A stretch of 64,000 nt of DNA from Zea mays (taxonomy: Eukaryota > Streptophyta > Magnoliopsida > Poales > Poaceae), in contig NC_050102.1 of the NCBI RefSeq assembly GCF_902167145.1, positions 1,984,001 through 2,048,000 of the forward strand. Reading direction: 5' to 3'. Positions 1 through 12,696 of this stretch are shown in pieces (the stretch's first letter is position 1; each line of letters begins with the position of its first letter). Position numbers and translations under genes: made by a program. A model generated the notes under the pieces. That model saw only the letters and a list, made by a program, of their open reading frames with translations, did no database searches and was not told where the DNA came from.

Positions 1-954
1 TGGCCAACTGCCCTCCAGGATGCGGCCGAGCTAGTAAAGTCCTGTGAAGCGTGCCAGTTCCATGCAAAGCAGATACACACACCAGCTCAGGCTCTGCAAA
101 TGATCCCGCCCTCCTGGCCTTTTGTTGTATGGGGGATGGATATCCTGGGACCATTCCCCAGGACTGTCGACAGGTACCGGTACCTATTTGTCGCCATCGA
201 CAAATTCACCAAGTGGCCAGAAGCCACCCCTGTGGTCAGCATCACCCAGGGCGCTGCTGTCTGCAGGTTCGGGGTCCCAAGTCATATCATTACAGACAAT
301 GGGACCCAGTTTACAAGCCGGGTCTTCTAGGAATACTGTGAAGGCATCGGCACCCGGCTCTGCTTCACGTCCGTGGCCCACCCCAGGAACAATGGACAAG
401 TGGAGAGAGCAAATGCGGAGATCCTCAGGGGACTCAAGACACGTACTTATGACTGCTTGAGAAAGCATGGCACAAATTGGGTCATCGAGCTGCCCTCCGT
501 GCTATGGGGGAACCGAACCACACCCAGCCGAGCCACCGGGAAGACCCCATTCTTCCTGGTCTATGAGGCCGAAGCCTGCCTCCCCCCAGAAATCATTATG
601 GGCTCTCCACGGGCCCAGTCGTTCGATGAGTCTGCACAAGAACAGCTACGGCGCGAAGACGTGGACTTCATCGACGGGCACAGGTGGCGAGCAGCAGTCC
701 GAAACGCACGGTACAACCAGGCGCTCAGGCGCTACCACTAGAGGTTCGTGCATAGTAGGAAGTTTGAAGTCGGGGACCTGGTTCTAAGGCGAATTCTGAA
801 CCGAGAAGGGCTCCACAAGCTCTCCCCCAGCTAGGAAGGACCCTTCAAGGTGACAGAAATATGCCGCCCCGGATGCGTCCGCCTTGCCACAGATAACAAG
901 GTACCTCTCCCCAACCCCTGGAATATAGAGCATCTCCGTAAGTTTTTCCCTTAA
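1..954 (+). pseudogene. Gypsy-1 pol, integrase part (decayed)
   Basis: Frame 1 reads as the end of the zinc-binding region (SCEACQ), then the integrase core and C-terminal domain, ending at TAA 952-954. The D,D,E residues lie in WGMDILGPF (about 130), TDNGTQF (about 295) and NGQVERAN (about 395). Three in-frame TAG stops break it, near 328, 739 and 832. Family conservation suggests Gln, Gln and Trp at these places, all explained by C-to-T or G-to-A changes. About eight codons seem to be missing before CRFGVPSH near 260. It cannot encode an active integrase. Confidence 0.85.
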
Positions 955-1605
955 AAACAGATTCGCGGGTCCGCCCTCGATACGCCCGGTCTGCTGGCCT
1001 GCTCTCATGTATATCCAGTTACAAGGAAGGGGCCCGACCCACAGGGCTGTTTTTTCGGTTGATTTTACTTCTAAAATTACAACCATTATTACAACCACAG
1101 GGATGTCTCCCTCCCTGGCTGGTATGGCGACATCCGAATTAAGTAGCCAGACTCGGCAATTAGGCGATGGGGTGGTTAGGGGTCGTATGGCCGCATGGTC
1201 AAGGACCACAAAGACTAACACACGCCCCACCGCCCTGTTGCCGGTCTTGTTGCGTGAATCAAAGGATAAAAAATACCAGCTAGCGGACCTTATGGGTGCG
1301 CTGTTAAGGATACCTAGCCTAGGCCGTGCCCGAGGGCCCCAGTAGGGTTTGCCTCTTCGGAGTGATGGCACCAGTGCCACCTCAAGAATCCTGGCATCCG
1401 ACCCCAACAAGTCAAGGCCATATCCCAGGGGGGCCAAGTACCGGGAAATAAGCCGGCAACAATGCATACAGCAGAGAAAAAAAGAGGCATGCAGACAAGT
1501 TGTAATGTCACCGACAAGTAGTACCTAAAGAGTATCTTACAGAATCAAAGACATATTGCAGCCCGCTCCCCACGAGAACCCTCGTTTTTCTCCATGCAGG
1601 CCTGG
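955..1605. other. Gypsy-1 internal spacer
   Basis: Sequence between the end of pol and the end of the antisense gene. No credible coding region is visible. Open stretches on the minus strand across 784-1517 have no recognisable domain and overlap pol. Confidence 0.5.
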
Positions 1606-4348
1606 CTACTCATCGTCAACAGGATCCCGCTGGAAGCGCCCAACCACCACGTCCACATCATCCTGTACGCCCTCCCGGGCAGCATCTTCAGTGTCGGCCA
1701 CCGGACCCGCAATAACCGGCCCCAAGGAGACAGCCGGATCGTGGCTCCGGAAGCACGTTAAGACGTACTCGATGGCCGACCGGTAGAGTCTGCCGCCCTC
1801 GGCCTCCAAGCGGGCGCCAAGAACCTGATCCAGATGTCGGAGGCGGTCAGCAGCAGAATCCAGTATTGGGAGCGCGTCGGAGATGGACGCTGGTCGCACC
1901 AATGCCGGGATGGGACTCATCCCCAATGGTACTAGCGTTGTGCTTGCCTCGCCAGCCCAAGCAGCGATGCTCTGAGCTCCGGTGCGTTGCTCTGCCCGGA
2001 GGTCGTCATGTGTATTCCTCAACACCTCCACTACCTGGGGGCCCGGGGCCGACTGTGTCGCCTGTGCCGCCTGGAACTGGTGGACCTGCCCCTCCAACGC
2101 CCGCACCTTCCCTTCCAGACGCTTCACTTTCTCCTCGGCCTCGAGCTCAAGCTCATCCAGCAGCTTGTTCCGCCTTGCCTACATCTCCTCCCTAAAGGCG
2201 AGGTCCTCCTCCTGCCAAGCAAGGTCAGTTGTTCGTTTCGCCAGGGAGGCTTCCCTCGCCTTGAGGTTTCCCTCAACACGAGCAATGTCACTGGCCTTGT
2301 CGGAGAGCTCCTGCTGCAGCTTCTGCAGTTTCGCCTCAGCCGCAGCTTGCTTGTCCCGCTGTTTCTCCAGCACTGTATTATAAGCTTTTAACCTATCATG
2401 GAGTGCTGTGACGGCCTCCTCCTTTTGGTCTAGGTGTTTTTTATTCCTGGCCAAGCTTCTTTCCTTCTGGGTCACCTCCTCCTCTCGGTCAGACACCTTC
2501 CGAATGTCCTCCTTGAAGTCCTCACGCTCCTGCTCAAGCTCGGCTCGCTCCGAGGCGAATTGGCAGGATGTCGCCTTAGTGCGCCTCTCTAGTTGGGAGC
2601 ACCAGTCACCAAGGCGTTAGTGCTCGGTCTCGAGCGCCTTCCACTCTCGTCGGATAGCCACCTTGGTTTCCTGGAGGGCCTGGTGAGCGCGAATCAGCAC
2701 CTGAGGGAGAGGAGTCAGCGTCGCTCCGGGATCGGCACTAGACCGGAGTGGACGCCCAAGAATAACCTCCGGACCCTCTGGAGTTGGCTGGGGGACAGAG
2801 CTGGATGCGCCCCCCATGCCTACCTTCGGTGGTGCATCCGACAGTATCACCGTTGGAGGGTCTGCAACAGCTGCTGGCGGCACCGCCGCTTCTGGACCCC
2901 CGGCTGGAACTTGGGAACCCGAAAGTGTTGCCTCGACGGTGGCAGGCGAATCCTGGGGGACCAATGACGCCACCTCGGCACCAGCGTCATCCTGCGCGAT
3001 GGGGGCAGAAGCAGCTGGAACCCCCTCGGTCGTGCCGATGATGGGCTTGGCGCCGACACTGATGGGGCCGCAGTAGCCGTTGGCAGATCGCCGGTAACAC
3101 TCCCAGCAGATGTATGCTGATGGGGACCAGACCCGCTGGCGGGCATGGCAGCCGACGAGGAAGGAGCATCCATGGTAGCTGCTGATGGATCGCCGGCGAC
3201 GTTCCCGGCAGGCGTATGCCGGTGGGAACCGGACCCCCCGGCAGGCATGGCGGCCGGTGGGGAGGGAACGCCTACGGACACCGAGGAAGAAGAGGCCCTA
3301 ACAAGCAAAGGACGGTTCAAGACCTGTCGACATAAAGGCTATGATCGAGCGAACATTTGGAGGGCCTAAGCTTACTTGGGACCGTGAACCTTCCAGTGGC
3401 CTTGGAAGCGGGGCACTCGTCGCTGTTGCTGTTGTTGCTGCCGCTGCCCCTGCGGTGATGGCGGTTGGCCTGACACAGGCGACGGTGGTGGAATCTGATC
3501 TGAAGATGGTGGCGGTGGAGGGCTCGTGCCCCTCTGTCCGTTTTGGACTCGAGGTTCGGGCTCCTTAGCCCCACCAGCTGTTTTCTGACACTTCTGGGGA
3601 GAGCCTGAATCTTGAGGAAGATCCCCAACAAAGGATCCATCGGCGCGGCGTAGTCGATGCCGCCTTACTTCCTCCGACCTCCCGGTGACATCCGGAGTGA
3701 AGGAGCTGCTTGCGGGCCCCTTGCCCTTGTCCGAGGGGCTGGGGGCTGTAGAAGAAACTCTGGGGGCCACATCATCTGGTTGGGGGCCGCAGCCTGGCGC
3801 ACTGGGAATGTGGATTCCTCGGTGGGGATCCCGACCACCGGTTTAGCGAACCGCCACACCACTCTCATCGAGGGTCGGCAGGCGGGCCAGGACCGCAGAC
3901 CGCAACCTAGGATTGTCGCAGAGTGGCAAAATCCCCTGGGGAAGCATCAAGGATTCAGGGATAAAAGCCTCGCCGGTGACCCCCCTCACCAAAATTTCCA
4001 ACTCCTCCCAAGTCAGATCGGTCCCAGGTCCGTGGTGGATCCTACCAATGTTGCTAGGGCCGGTAAACCAGCAACTCAAACGCGGCCTCCCCTGCAGCGG
4101 CATGACTCGACGCTTCAAGAAATCCTTGAGTACGTGCATTGAGGTCAAGCCTCCGACCGCCAGTTCCCTAATCCTGTCCAAGATGGGCCCAAACTCCGGC
4201 ACGAGGCATGGTTTCACCCTCCATTGTTTCCGCTCGAGGCTGGGCCCGTCACTCGGAAGAGCAAGGCGGTCGCTGCCCTCAGCGCTGGCGATCACCCAGT
4301 CACGTCGCCAGTTCTCCCACCTCGCACCACCAAGGGAGGCAATGTAGG
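1606..4348 (-). pseudogene. Gypsy-1 antisense accessory gene, downstream part (broken)
   Basis: Reading from 4348 downwards, the minus strand continues the gene begun at 13731-14153, interrupted exactly at the gypsy-2 insertion. It encodes the rest of a domain of the type called 'putative gypsy type transposon' or Transposase_28 (for example ARWENWRRDW near the start), a low-complexity proline/serine/glutamine stretch around 3372-3770, a second low-complexity stretch to about 2620, and a heptad-rich coiled coil with many K, E and Q residues at 2179-2496. An acidic end stops at 1606. Stops lie near 2176 and 2614, and the frame changes near 2970 and again between about 3320 and 3640. Products of this family are often predicted in grass genomes; the function is unknown. 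Confidence 0.7.
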
Positions 4349-4932
4349 TGTTGGGACTATGCTTCGTCGCCGAAGGTCTTGTAGGAAGAAGCGGCTTTCG
4401 GATGAAGCTGTTTGTATGGGATGGCCGAAGGTTCCTCTTCATGAAGCTTCGGTATTACAAACCGACTTAAAGATAGAATGACCTTTTAGCCCATAAGGGT
4501 CTGAGTCAATGTTGTAAACTTTTATGAGGGGCGTAATTGTAATTCTTCACAGGCTGCGACCTGTGCCTATAAATAGTGAACAGTATTCCTTTACTGTTCA
4601 CGCATTCTGGTAATTGCTGTCGCATCTTTCGGGAACCAATCTTTGCCAAGGCAGAGGTATAACTGTTTTCAATGATTCAATATATTGAGTAAATATAATA
4701 TAATTCGTTTATGATTCATTTACCTTTTTATACCCTTTATTTTATGTTATCTTATACAATCTATTAAAATTTAATTACGAAGACTTAACCTTCGTAATTA
4801 TATTCTCATCAACCTTCGTCCAAGGTTCATTATCCTCAAGGGAATAATGTTTCATGGACGAAGGACGTTAACATTTAACATTTTATGTTGCCTTGTTCTT
4901 AATTCATAGCATTTGAGAACAAGTCCCCAACA
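4349..4932 (+). repeat. Gypsy-2 5' LTR with promoter
   Basis: 584 bp with TGTT and AACA ends. A good TATA box (TATAAATA) lies at 4568-4575, so transcription would start near 4600. The second half is AT-rich. Two substitutions separate it from the 3' LTR. Confidence 0.95.
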
Positions 4933-4933
4933 T

Positions 4934-4951
4934 TGGCGCCCACCTCCGGTG
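4934..4951 (+). other. Gypsy-2 primer-binding site
   Basis: TGGCGCCCACC begins two bases after the 5' LTR and has the form of a tRNA 3'-end complement used to start minus-strand DNA synthesis. The exact tRNA cannot be named from sequence alone. Confidence 0.65.
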
Positions 4952-4976
4952 AACTCACTTCCACTTTTTTGAGCTG

Positions 4977-7900
4977 ATGGCTTCGTTCAACGATCAAGCT
5001 GGAGCTGCTTCGGACCCGAAGCTGGTGCTCCCGATTACAGGTGGTTCGTGCTCAGAACCAGCCAATAAAAAGCAGAAGAAAGAGGCGCAGAGAAGGGTAC
5101 AACATGTTGGAGTGCAAGGACCCTTTATCAAGTCAAGGTGGTCCCACATCCCAATCACCTTCTCCCAGGAGGACCTTCAGCTCAAGGATTTTCCTCATAA
5201 CGATGCTATGGTTATTTCTTGCGTTATCAAAGGGTTTCTGGTCCACAATGTCTTGGTTGATACAGGCAGTGCAGCTGATATCATATTTGCTAAGGCCTTC
5301 AGACAAATGCAAGAGCCAGAAGATAAGATTCATGATGCTACACATCCTCTCTGTGGCTTCGGAGGAAGACAGATTGTAGCACTGGGCAAGATCACCATGT
5401 CAGTCACCTTCGGGTTCATCAACAACACTAGAACTGAGCAAGTTGTGTTTGACATTGTTGACATGGAATACCCTTACAATGCAATTATTGGTCGTGGCAC
5501 CCTCAATGCTTTCGAAGCAATTCTTCATCCTGCTTATCTTTGCATGAAGATACCTTCGCATCAAGGACCCATCGCTATTCATGGAAGTCAGGAAGCTGCC
5601 AGAAGAGCCGAAGGAAATTGGACTGACTCAAAACCAATCCATAACATAGATGGAGCTGAAGCTTGTGAACAGTACAAATTCAGAAGGGAGAAAGCAGCTT
5701 CAGCAGATCAGCCGAAGCCCATGCTCTTATGTGAGGACATAGCAGAGCAGAAGGTGCTGTTGGGCTCTCAATTATCCGAAGAACAGGAGAAAACCTTGAT
5801 AAGGTTTTTGTTCAACAACAAAGATGTTTTTGCATGGTCAGCCAATGATCTCTGCGGAGTTAATAGGGATGTTATTGAACACTCGCTCAATGTTGACCCA
5901 TCCTTCAGACCCAGAAAGCAGAGGCTTCGGAAAATGTCTGATGATAAGGCCGAAGGTGCTCGTAATGAAGTCAAAAGACTCCTCAGTGCAGGAGTTATCA
6001 GAGAAGTAAAGTACCCAGAATGGCTAGCTAACACTGTTATGGTAAAAAAGGCCAATGGCAAGTGGCGAATGTGTATCGATTTTACAGATCTCAACAAGGC
6101 TTGTTCGAAGGACGAATTCCCATTACCAAGGATAGACTCTTTAGTTGATGCAGCAGCTTCTTCAGAGCTCATGAGTCTGCTAGACTGTTACTCAGGCTAC
6201 CACCAAATCTGGATGAAGAAGGAAGATGAGCCGAAGACTAGCTTCATAACCCCAAGTGGCACATATTGCTATCTTCGGATGCCTGAGGGGCTCAAAAACG
6301 CTGGAGGAAGTTTCAGCAGAATGACTGCGAAGGTTCTCCAGTCTCAGATAGGCAGAAATGTGCTAACTTATGTTGATGACATCATTGTAAAAAGCACGAA
6401 ACAGGAAAATCATATTGCTGATTTGCAGGAGACCTTCGCCAGTTTCAGACAAGCTGGCTTAAAGTTGAATCCAGAAAAATGTGTTTTCGGAGTAAAGAAG
6501 GGGAAATTTCTTGGATGCTTGGTTTCAACAAAGGGAATTGAAGCTAATCCAAGTAAAATTGAAGCTATACTTCGAATGGAGCCACCAACTACAAAAAAGG
6601 GGGCCAAAGATTAACAGGGAGGTTGGCATCTCTTAATAGATTTATATCTAGATCAGCAGAAAGAAATTTACCATTCTTCGAAGTGCTGAAATCAGCCGAA
6701 GTCTTTCAATGGGGACCAAGCCAACAAAAAGCCTTCGAGGAACTGAAGCAATATCTGATAGATTTAACAACATTAACTCCACCAACGCCAGGGGCTCCTT
6801 TGTTATTATATGTGGCAGCTTCGCACTCAGCGGTAAGTGCAGCACTTGTCCAGGAGAAGCTTGATGGCCAAGTCAAGAAGCAGGTCCCAGTGTATTTTGT
6901 ATCTGAAGTTCTTAGTATATCAAAGAAAAACTATACAGAATTAGAGAAGGTGTTTTATGCTGTTTTGATGGCATCCAGGAAGCTTCGGCATTACTTTCAA
7001 GCATACAATATTGTTGTTCCTTCTTCGCAGCCGTTGAAGGATATTATGAGAAATAGAGAAGCTACTGGGCGGATTGGAAAATGGGCTGCAGAGCTCAATG
7101 AATTTTGCATTGATTATGTGCATAGATCTTCGATCCAGTCCCAGACGTTAGCAGACTTCATTGCTGACTGGACGCCAGGGGCTCAGGATGAAGAAACAAA
7201 TAAAGATGCCGAAGTATGGACAGTGTTTTGCGATGGGTCTTGGGGAACCTTCGGGGCAGGAGCAGCTGCTGTGTTGGTCTCGCCATCCAAAGTTAAAACT
7301 TGTTATGCGGCAAGACTTGATTTCAGTTGTACAAACAATATTACTGAGTACGAAGCCCTGCTTTTGGGTCTTCGGAAGCTAAAAGCAATGGGAATCAGAA
7401 GGGCCATTCTTAAAACTGATTCCCAGGTTGTTTCGGGTCATATCGACAAGAGTTGCAAGGCTAAAGATCCGAAGCTTGAAAAATATCTGGACATGGTTCG
7501 AAGAGTCGAAGCTTCCTTCGAAGGATTTTCTGTCAAAAATATCCCTCGAGGACAAAATAAGCATGCTGATTTGCTAGCTAAGTCAGCAGCGCAGGGGCTG
7601 CCCTTACCTTCGGATGTGTTCTTCGAAACAATAAAAGCACCTTCGGTGGAACTTCTTGAAAGAGCACTCCTCAATATATCTCCTGTTTATAGCGAAGATT
7701 GGAGAACTGAGATCATCTCTTACCTTTAGGGTAAATTCCTTTCAGATGACGAAACTTATAACAGGAGGATAGAGGCAAGAGCTCGTCCATATGTCATGAT
7801 AGAAGGGGAGTTGTACAAGCATGGAGTTTGTGCTCCGTTACTCAAGTGTTTATCTAGAACCGAAGGCATAGAGTTGATGAAAGAAATACATGCAGGCCTG

Positions 7901-8929
7901 TGTGGATCTCACATTGGATCTAGGCCATTACTTGGAAAAGTTTTCCGTCAAGGGTTTTATTGGCCGAAGGCAGCTTCGGATGCAGCGGAATTAGTTCAAA
8001 AGTGCGAAGGTTGTCAGAAATGTGCAAGAGATCAAAAACAACCTTCGTCCTTAACACAGCTCATACAACCCATCTGGCCATTGCAAAGGTGGGGCCTTGA
8101 CTTGTTGGGTCCATTACCACCGGCCCAAGGGAACTTAAGATATGTTGTAGTGGCTGTGGAATATTTTTCCAAATGGATTGAGGCAAAGCCTTTAGCCACA
8201 ATAACTTCGGACACCATTCAAAAGTTTTTCTGGCAGAATATTGTTTGTCGTTTCGGGGTACCAAAGGCCATCACTGTGGATAATGGAACACAGTTCGACT
8301 CCGAAGCTTTCAGAGATTTCTGTGATCAAATTGGTACAAAGATTCATTTTGCATCAGTCAGGCATCCGGAGTCAAATGGGCTCGTTGAAAGAGCCAATGG
8401 CATTATAATGACAGGAATAATGAAGTTAATCTTCAATCAACCCAGGGGAAAGTGGCCAGATCAGCTAACCAAAGTGGTGTGGAGCCACAACACAACAACA
8501 TCAAGGTCTACAGGCTTTACTCCATTCAAGTTATTATTCGGTGACGAAGCAATAACTCCGGAGGAAGCTAAAACTGGATCAATAAGAGTAGTAGCTTCGG
8601 CAGAATCAGGTTCTGAAGATGCTTATTCTGTGGAAAAAGATGCTTTAGAAGGGATCAGGCTTCAAGCTGTGGAGAATATCAATAAATATCAATCCGAAAC
8701 AATCAAATGGCGAGATAGAAAAGTTCGGCTAAAGAATATTGAGCCAGGACATTTGGTGCTTCGGAGAGTGGCCAACCCAGACACAGTGGGCAAGTTGCAG
8801 TTGAAATGGGAGGGACCTTTCTTAGTAGCATCTTCGTCAAGACCCGGTTCATACAGATTGAAGGATATGGACGGCAACGACATTCCTAGATCTTGGAATG
8901 CGGATGAGCTTCGGCGATATTATGTGTAA
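4977..8929 (+). pseudogene. Gypsy-2 pol: protease, RT, RNase H, second RNase H, integrase (two breaks)
   Basis: The frame opens only 45 bases after the LTR with a short leader and reaches the aspartic protease (VDTGSAAD, about 5265) within 100 codons, so gag is absent. The reverse transcriptase follows (YVDD near 6370, WRMCIDF near 6065). One base seems lost near 6605, which gives a TAA at 6612-6614 and moves the reading frame to the one starting at 6623. RNase H follows, then a second RNase H-like domain (FCDGSWG near 7227, TDSQVV near 7420). A TAG at 7727-7729 stands where Gln is expected. The integrase runs to 8929 with WGLDLLG, VDNGTQF and NGLVERANG. Domain order and spacing are otherwise normal. 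The pol is recognisable but not functional as one polyprotein. Confidence 0.9.
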
Positions 8930-9097
8930 CTTGATGTAACTTTTTATGTTTTTTCTTTTTCATGGCACCCTTTTCCTTTCTAAAGGGGGAGAAAGGTTTT
9001 TAATGGGGCCATCATATGTAATTTCCTTTTTTAGTTCTATAAGAGCAAAATCCCCCAAGGAATGTAAATGTAAAAGCTGAGAACGCACCATCGAGTG

Positions 9098-9315
9098 CCG
9101 AAAAGTAAAAAGCAAAGAAGCTCCAAAGTCGTTCCTAAGGGAATGCAGAGCTTACAGCGAAAAGTCAATGCTGATTCCGCCAAAAGTAAAAGGCGACGAA
9201 GCTCCAAAGTCGTTCCTAAGGGAATGCAGAGCTTACAGCGAAAAGTCAACGCTGATTACGCCGAAAGTAAAAGGCGAAGAAGCTCCAAAGTCATTCCTAA
9301 GGGAATGCAGAGCTG
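9098..9315 (+). repeat. 81-bp tandem repeat, about 2.7 copies, in gypsy-2
   Basis: The segment beginning GCTCCAAAGTC recurs at 9120, 9201 and 9282, exactly 81 bp apart, with a few substitutions. Because 81 is a multiple of three, the plus strand stays open and repeats a basic 27-residue unit, but there is no sign that it is translated. It lies between the pol stop and the antisense gene. Confidence 0.9.
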
Positions 9316-9792
9316 ACGTGTGATTGTTTCTAAGAAAATAATGATTGAGAGTATGGCTTCGGATATGTGTTTGGACATTCATTCGCACATCACATTACAT
9401 CATAGCATTTGCATTCATAAACATTCATCCAGGCATATGTAGGATAATCATCATCATGGCATAAGTGGTTGCTTCGGCATAAGAGAAGAGCTTCTTCGCG
9501 TACAAAAAGGAGAACTTCGGAAGAAAGGGAAATGTTGTTTTCTATGCTTCGCTGTGTACGAAAAGAAGGGAAGGTGTTTTTTCGCCTTCGGCTCAAAAAA
9601 GATAATTTCGTCCACAACAAAGTACTTCACATACATTAATGGAAGGGTAAGAGCATAATACAAGGTATGAACAGAACTCATTAAAGACAAGTTTAGTTAC
9701 ATTTACAAAAGTTATCTCAAAAGTTTCCTGAGTCTGTCTACAGTCTACTCCTACTTAATCTTCGAGGGATTTTAGCTTCGGTGTCATTCTTT

Positions 9793-12696
9793 TTAATCAT
9801 CGACTTCGGCTTCGTCATCCTACATGAATTACGTTGTTGTAAGTCAAAATCGAGCTTGAAGGAAGAGGTAAGCACAGGGTATGATTTCTTACTGGTTCAA
9901 GATGACTCCGAGCTTCGTCTCCAGCCTTTTCTCGCCCGCCTTTTGTCCATATCATTTTTACAAATCTATTGGAAATACTTCGGGCGAGATCAGGAATGTC
10001 ATCTAGGATTGATGGTGATAAAGTGAAATTGGGCCTATTGACAATCTTTCCATGATCGCAGCCAGCTTTTAGGAAAGCTGCAGCAGTGCCCCGAGAAGCT
10101 ACCCAGGCACAGAAGTCATCGTGCCCAGCTATAACTTCGTCGAGCTCGTCAATTTCACCCTCAATATGTTCGAAGGTCTTCGGTAAATCTTCAGCTGAGG
10201 GGGTGAATTTCTCACTGTTGGCTCCAACTGAGTGGAAAATTTTTCTTAGTCGTTGAATGCATTTGTTGCTAAATTCCAAACATTTTTCTTGAAGGCCCGC
10301 CAATAGTTTTTTCAAATCTGAATTTTGTTGAGCTTCGGCTTCAAGTTTTGCATTAAGTTCTTGCTTTTCTTGTTCAAACTGCTCAGATTGGCAGAGAAGC
10401 TTCGTGTTCAGTTCTGTTATTTTTGCTTCGGCTTCCGCCAATAAACCTTCAGTTGCCTGGAGCTCAAAGTTCTTTTTCTCAATAGCAGCTGATTGCTCCT
10501 TTATTTTGCTTTCTAAATTTTCAATTATAACTTCGTGCTTCTTGTCTTCAAAATCTTGCTGCATTTTCAAGGCTTTGCTCAACAGCATACTCTGCACGAA
10601 AACAACCTTCGTTAGACATGTTTTCATTATTAAAAACAATAAAAGTTAAGGGAAAAGTAGTTCACCTTGAAATTGGAATAAAATAAACTACCAACGATAT
10701 GTTGTCGTCGGTAGCGGCTAATGTCCGTTTCTAGCTTCGGAAAACCGATACTCTTTGACAGAGTACCGATAACTTTGGCTCCAGTTTGGTTTCGGATACA
10801 ATCTAATTTTTCATCATCAATACCTCCGAAGAGGAGTGCTCCTGGTTTGTACCCGCAAGATTTGGCATACTCTTTAAGCTCTTCTATTTCGGGTTTTGAC
10901 AATTTTTCTCCAACTAAATTTTGAAACATGAAGGCCTCGTCCTCTGAAGCTTCGTCAACAATTTCCTTTTCTTTCCCCGGCACTGCGGCCATAGTCTCTT
11001 CGGCGGCAGTGGCAGCTTCTTCTGTGGCCATGTCTAGCAGTATTTTGTCAATGTGTTCGATTGTGCTTTCCAGGTTCAAATCTTCAATTGAGGCAGCTTC
11101 GACAGCCGCGACCTCCGAAGGTGTGTTTTCAATATTTGTTCTTTCCTCAGCCGCTGATGTCTTCTGAGCTGAAGCTCTTGGTGGTGTCTTGTCAATGACC
11201 TCGGTCACAGTGATGATTCTTTGTCTCTTTGCTTTAGTCGTTTTCTTCGTTTTTTCAGGCTCCTTTTCCTTCTGAAAAAACTTTGTCAGTTGAGGCCCCA
11301 ATGGACTTAGCTTCGCAGGCAGGGATTCAGTCATTACCTTCAAAATTTCCTCCACGTCAGGGGCAGAGGGTGATGCGGGGGTTTCTTCTTCATCGGATAT
11401 TTTTTGCTTCGGAGAAGACGCTTTCCTCTTCTTCGGAATTTTCTTCTTTGATTCTTTCTCATCTTCATTTAAGGCTTCAGTTATCCTTTTCCTTTTCTGG
11501 CCCCCGACACCTTTATTCAGATTTTCATAGTCAGGGTATTCAAAACCCAAGGCGTCCAGCACTCGGTTCAGTCTTCGCTTCGGACGGGTGCCGAAGGCCG
11601 CAGTCATCAATTGATCTTCTTTTTTGGAGTAGTTGCCAAGTATTTCATTACACATTACTTCAATTGTATCCAGCCACTCTTGGCAAGGTGTTTTAAAGTA
11701 TTTCTTAAACTTGAAATAGTAAGGTGAACGCACAAGTTCACCTTCTTTCTTCTCCCCCTTTAGCTTCGGCATTTCCCATTCTTTTAAACTAGGAAAAACC
11801 TTGAAAGCCAAAAACTCCTGAACCAGGTCTCTTGTACTGATATGCTCTGCAATAATTCTGAATTCATTCAACGCTTGTTGTGTTGGACCTTCTGGTGTCA
11901 TGTTGCAACGAGGTCGGGTTTCTCCGAAGATTAGTTCGAGTGGACTCTGCACAAGCTTCTCCTTGTCGTCATCAACCTTGACATAGAACCACTCCGACTT
12001 CCAGCCTGCTGCCCATTTGCTCCGGTAGCTGATTACAGGAAACTTTGTGGTTTTCCGATAAGCAAAATTATAGCAACCAAAATTGTCATGCAATCCATCT
12101 TTTCTAGCCTTCGTCTGATAGTGCAGTTCGTGAACTCGACAAAAGCTGTCCGCAAACGGCTCCATCGCTTGGCTTCGGAGGGCCCAGATATAAACACTAA
12201 GCCTAACAATAGCGTTAGGAGTCAACTGATGAAAATAGATACCAAACCTCTTCAGTACCTCTGCAATAATCCCATGTAGGGGGAATCTTAATCCAGCCTT
12301 TAGAAAGCTCTTGAAAATGACAATTTCATCCTTCTCCGGCTTTGGGGTAGTCTCTTCTCCCCCGAAGCGTAATAGCTTCTTCTGATTTTCATTGAAAAAG
12401 CCCGACTTTACCATCTTGGAGAGATCAGCCTTCGAAACAGTAGATTTTCTGAAGTCCAAGTGGCTGGGCTTGCTTGGCATGGCAATACGATAATCGTCTT
12501 CGGGATCAGTTTCCTCAATATCTTCTTCTTCCGCTTCGGCAATTGCTTGTTCTGCTTGTTCTGCATCATCACTGGGGATCTTTTCCGAAGTTACCAGTCC
12601 GGATCTTTGCATCGCTTCGGAGATGGGAATAGTCTCCGAACCTTCAGCTTCGCCCCCCTCACGCTCAACCCTAGCGGTAGAACGCACTCTGGCCAT
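9793..12696 (-). CDS. Gypsy-2 antisense accessory gene, spliced, open
   Basis: Minus-strand gene between pol and the 3' LTR. Exon 1 is 12696-10666 (677 codons, ATG start). An intron follows with donor GTGAAC and acceptor ending GCAG. Exon 2 is 10591-9893 (233 codons), then an intron with donor GTAAGA and acceptor ending GTAG, and a last exon 9819-9793 that adds eight acidic residues and TAA. All three exons keep phase 0, giving about 918 residues. Residues about 105-240 resemble the 'putative gypsy type transposon' (Transposase_28) domain, for example GIIAEVLKRFGIYFHQL. A lysine-rich region is followed by an acidic, alanine-rich region, and exon 2 holds a long coiled coil. The exon model is inferred from splice consensus and frame. 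The function is unknown; the contrast with the broken pol is notable. Confidence 0.75.

Noticed and set aside
784..1517. Minus-strand open frames of 227 and 67 codons
   Set aside because: The first overlaps gypsy-1 integrase on the other strand and has no recognisable domain; both lie in element spacer.
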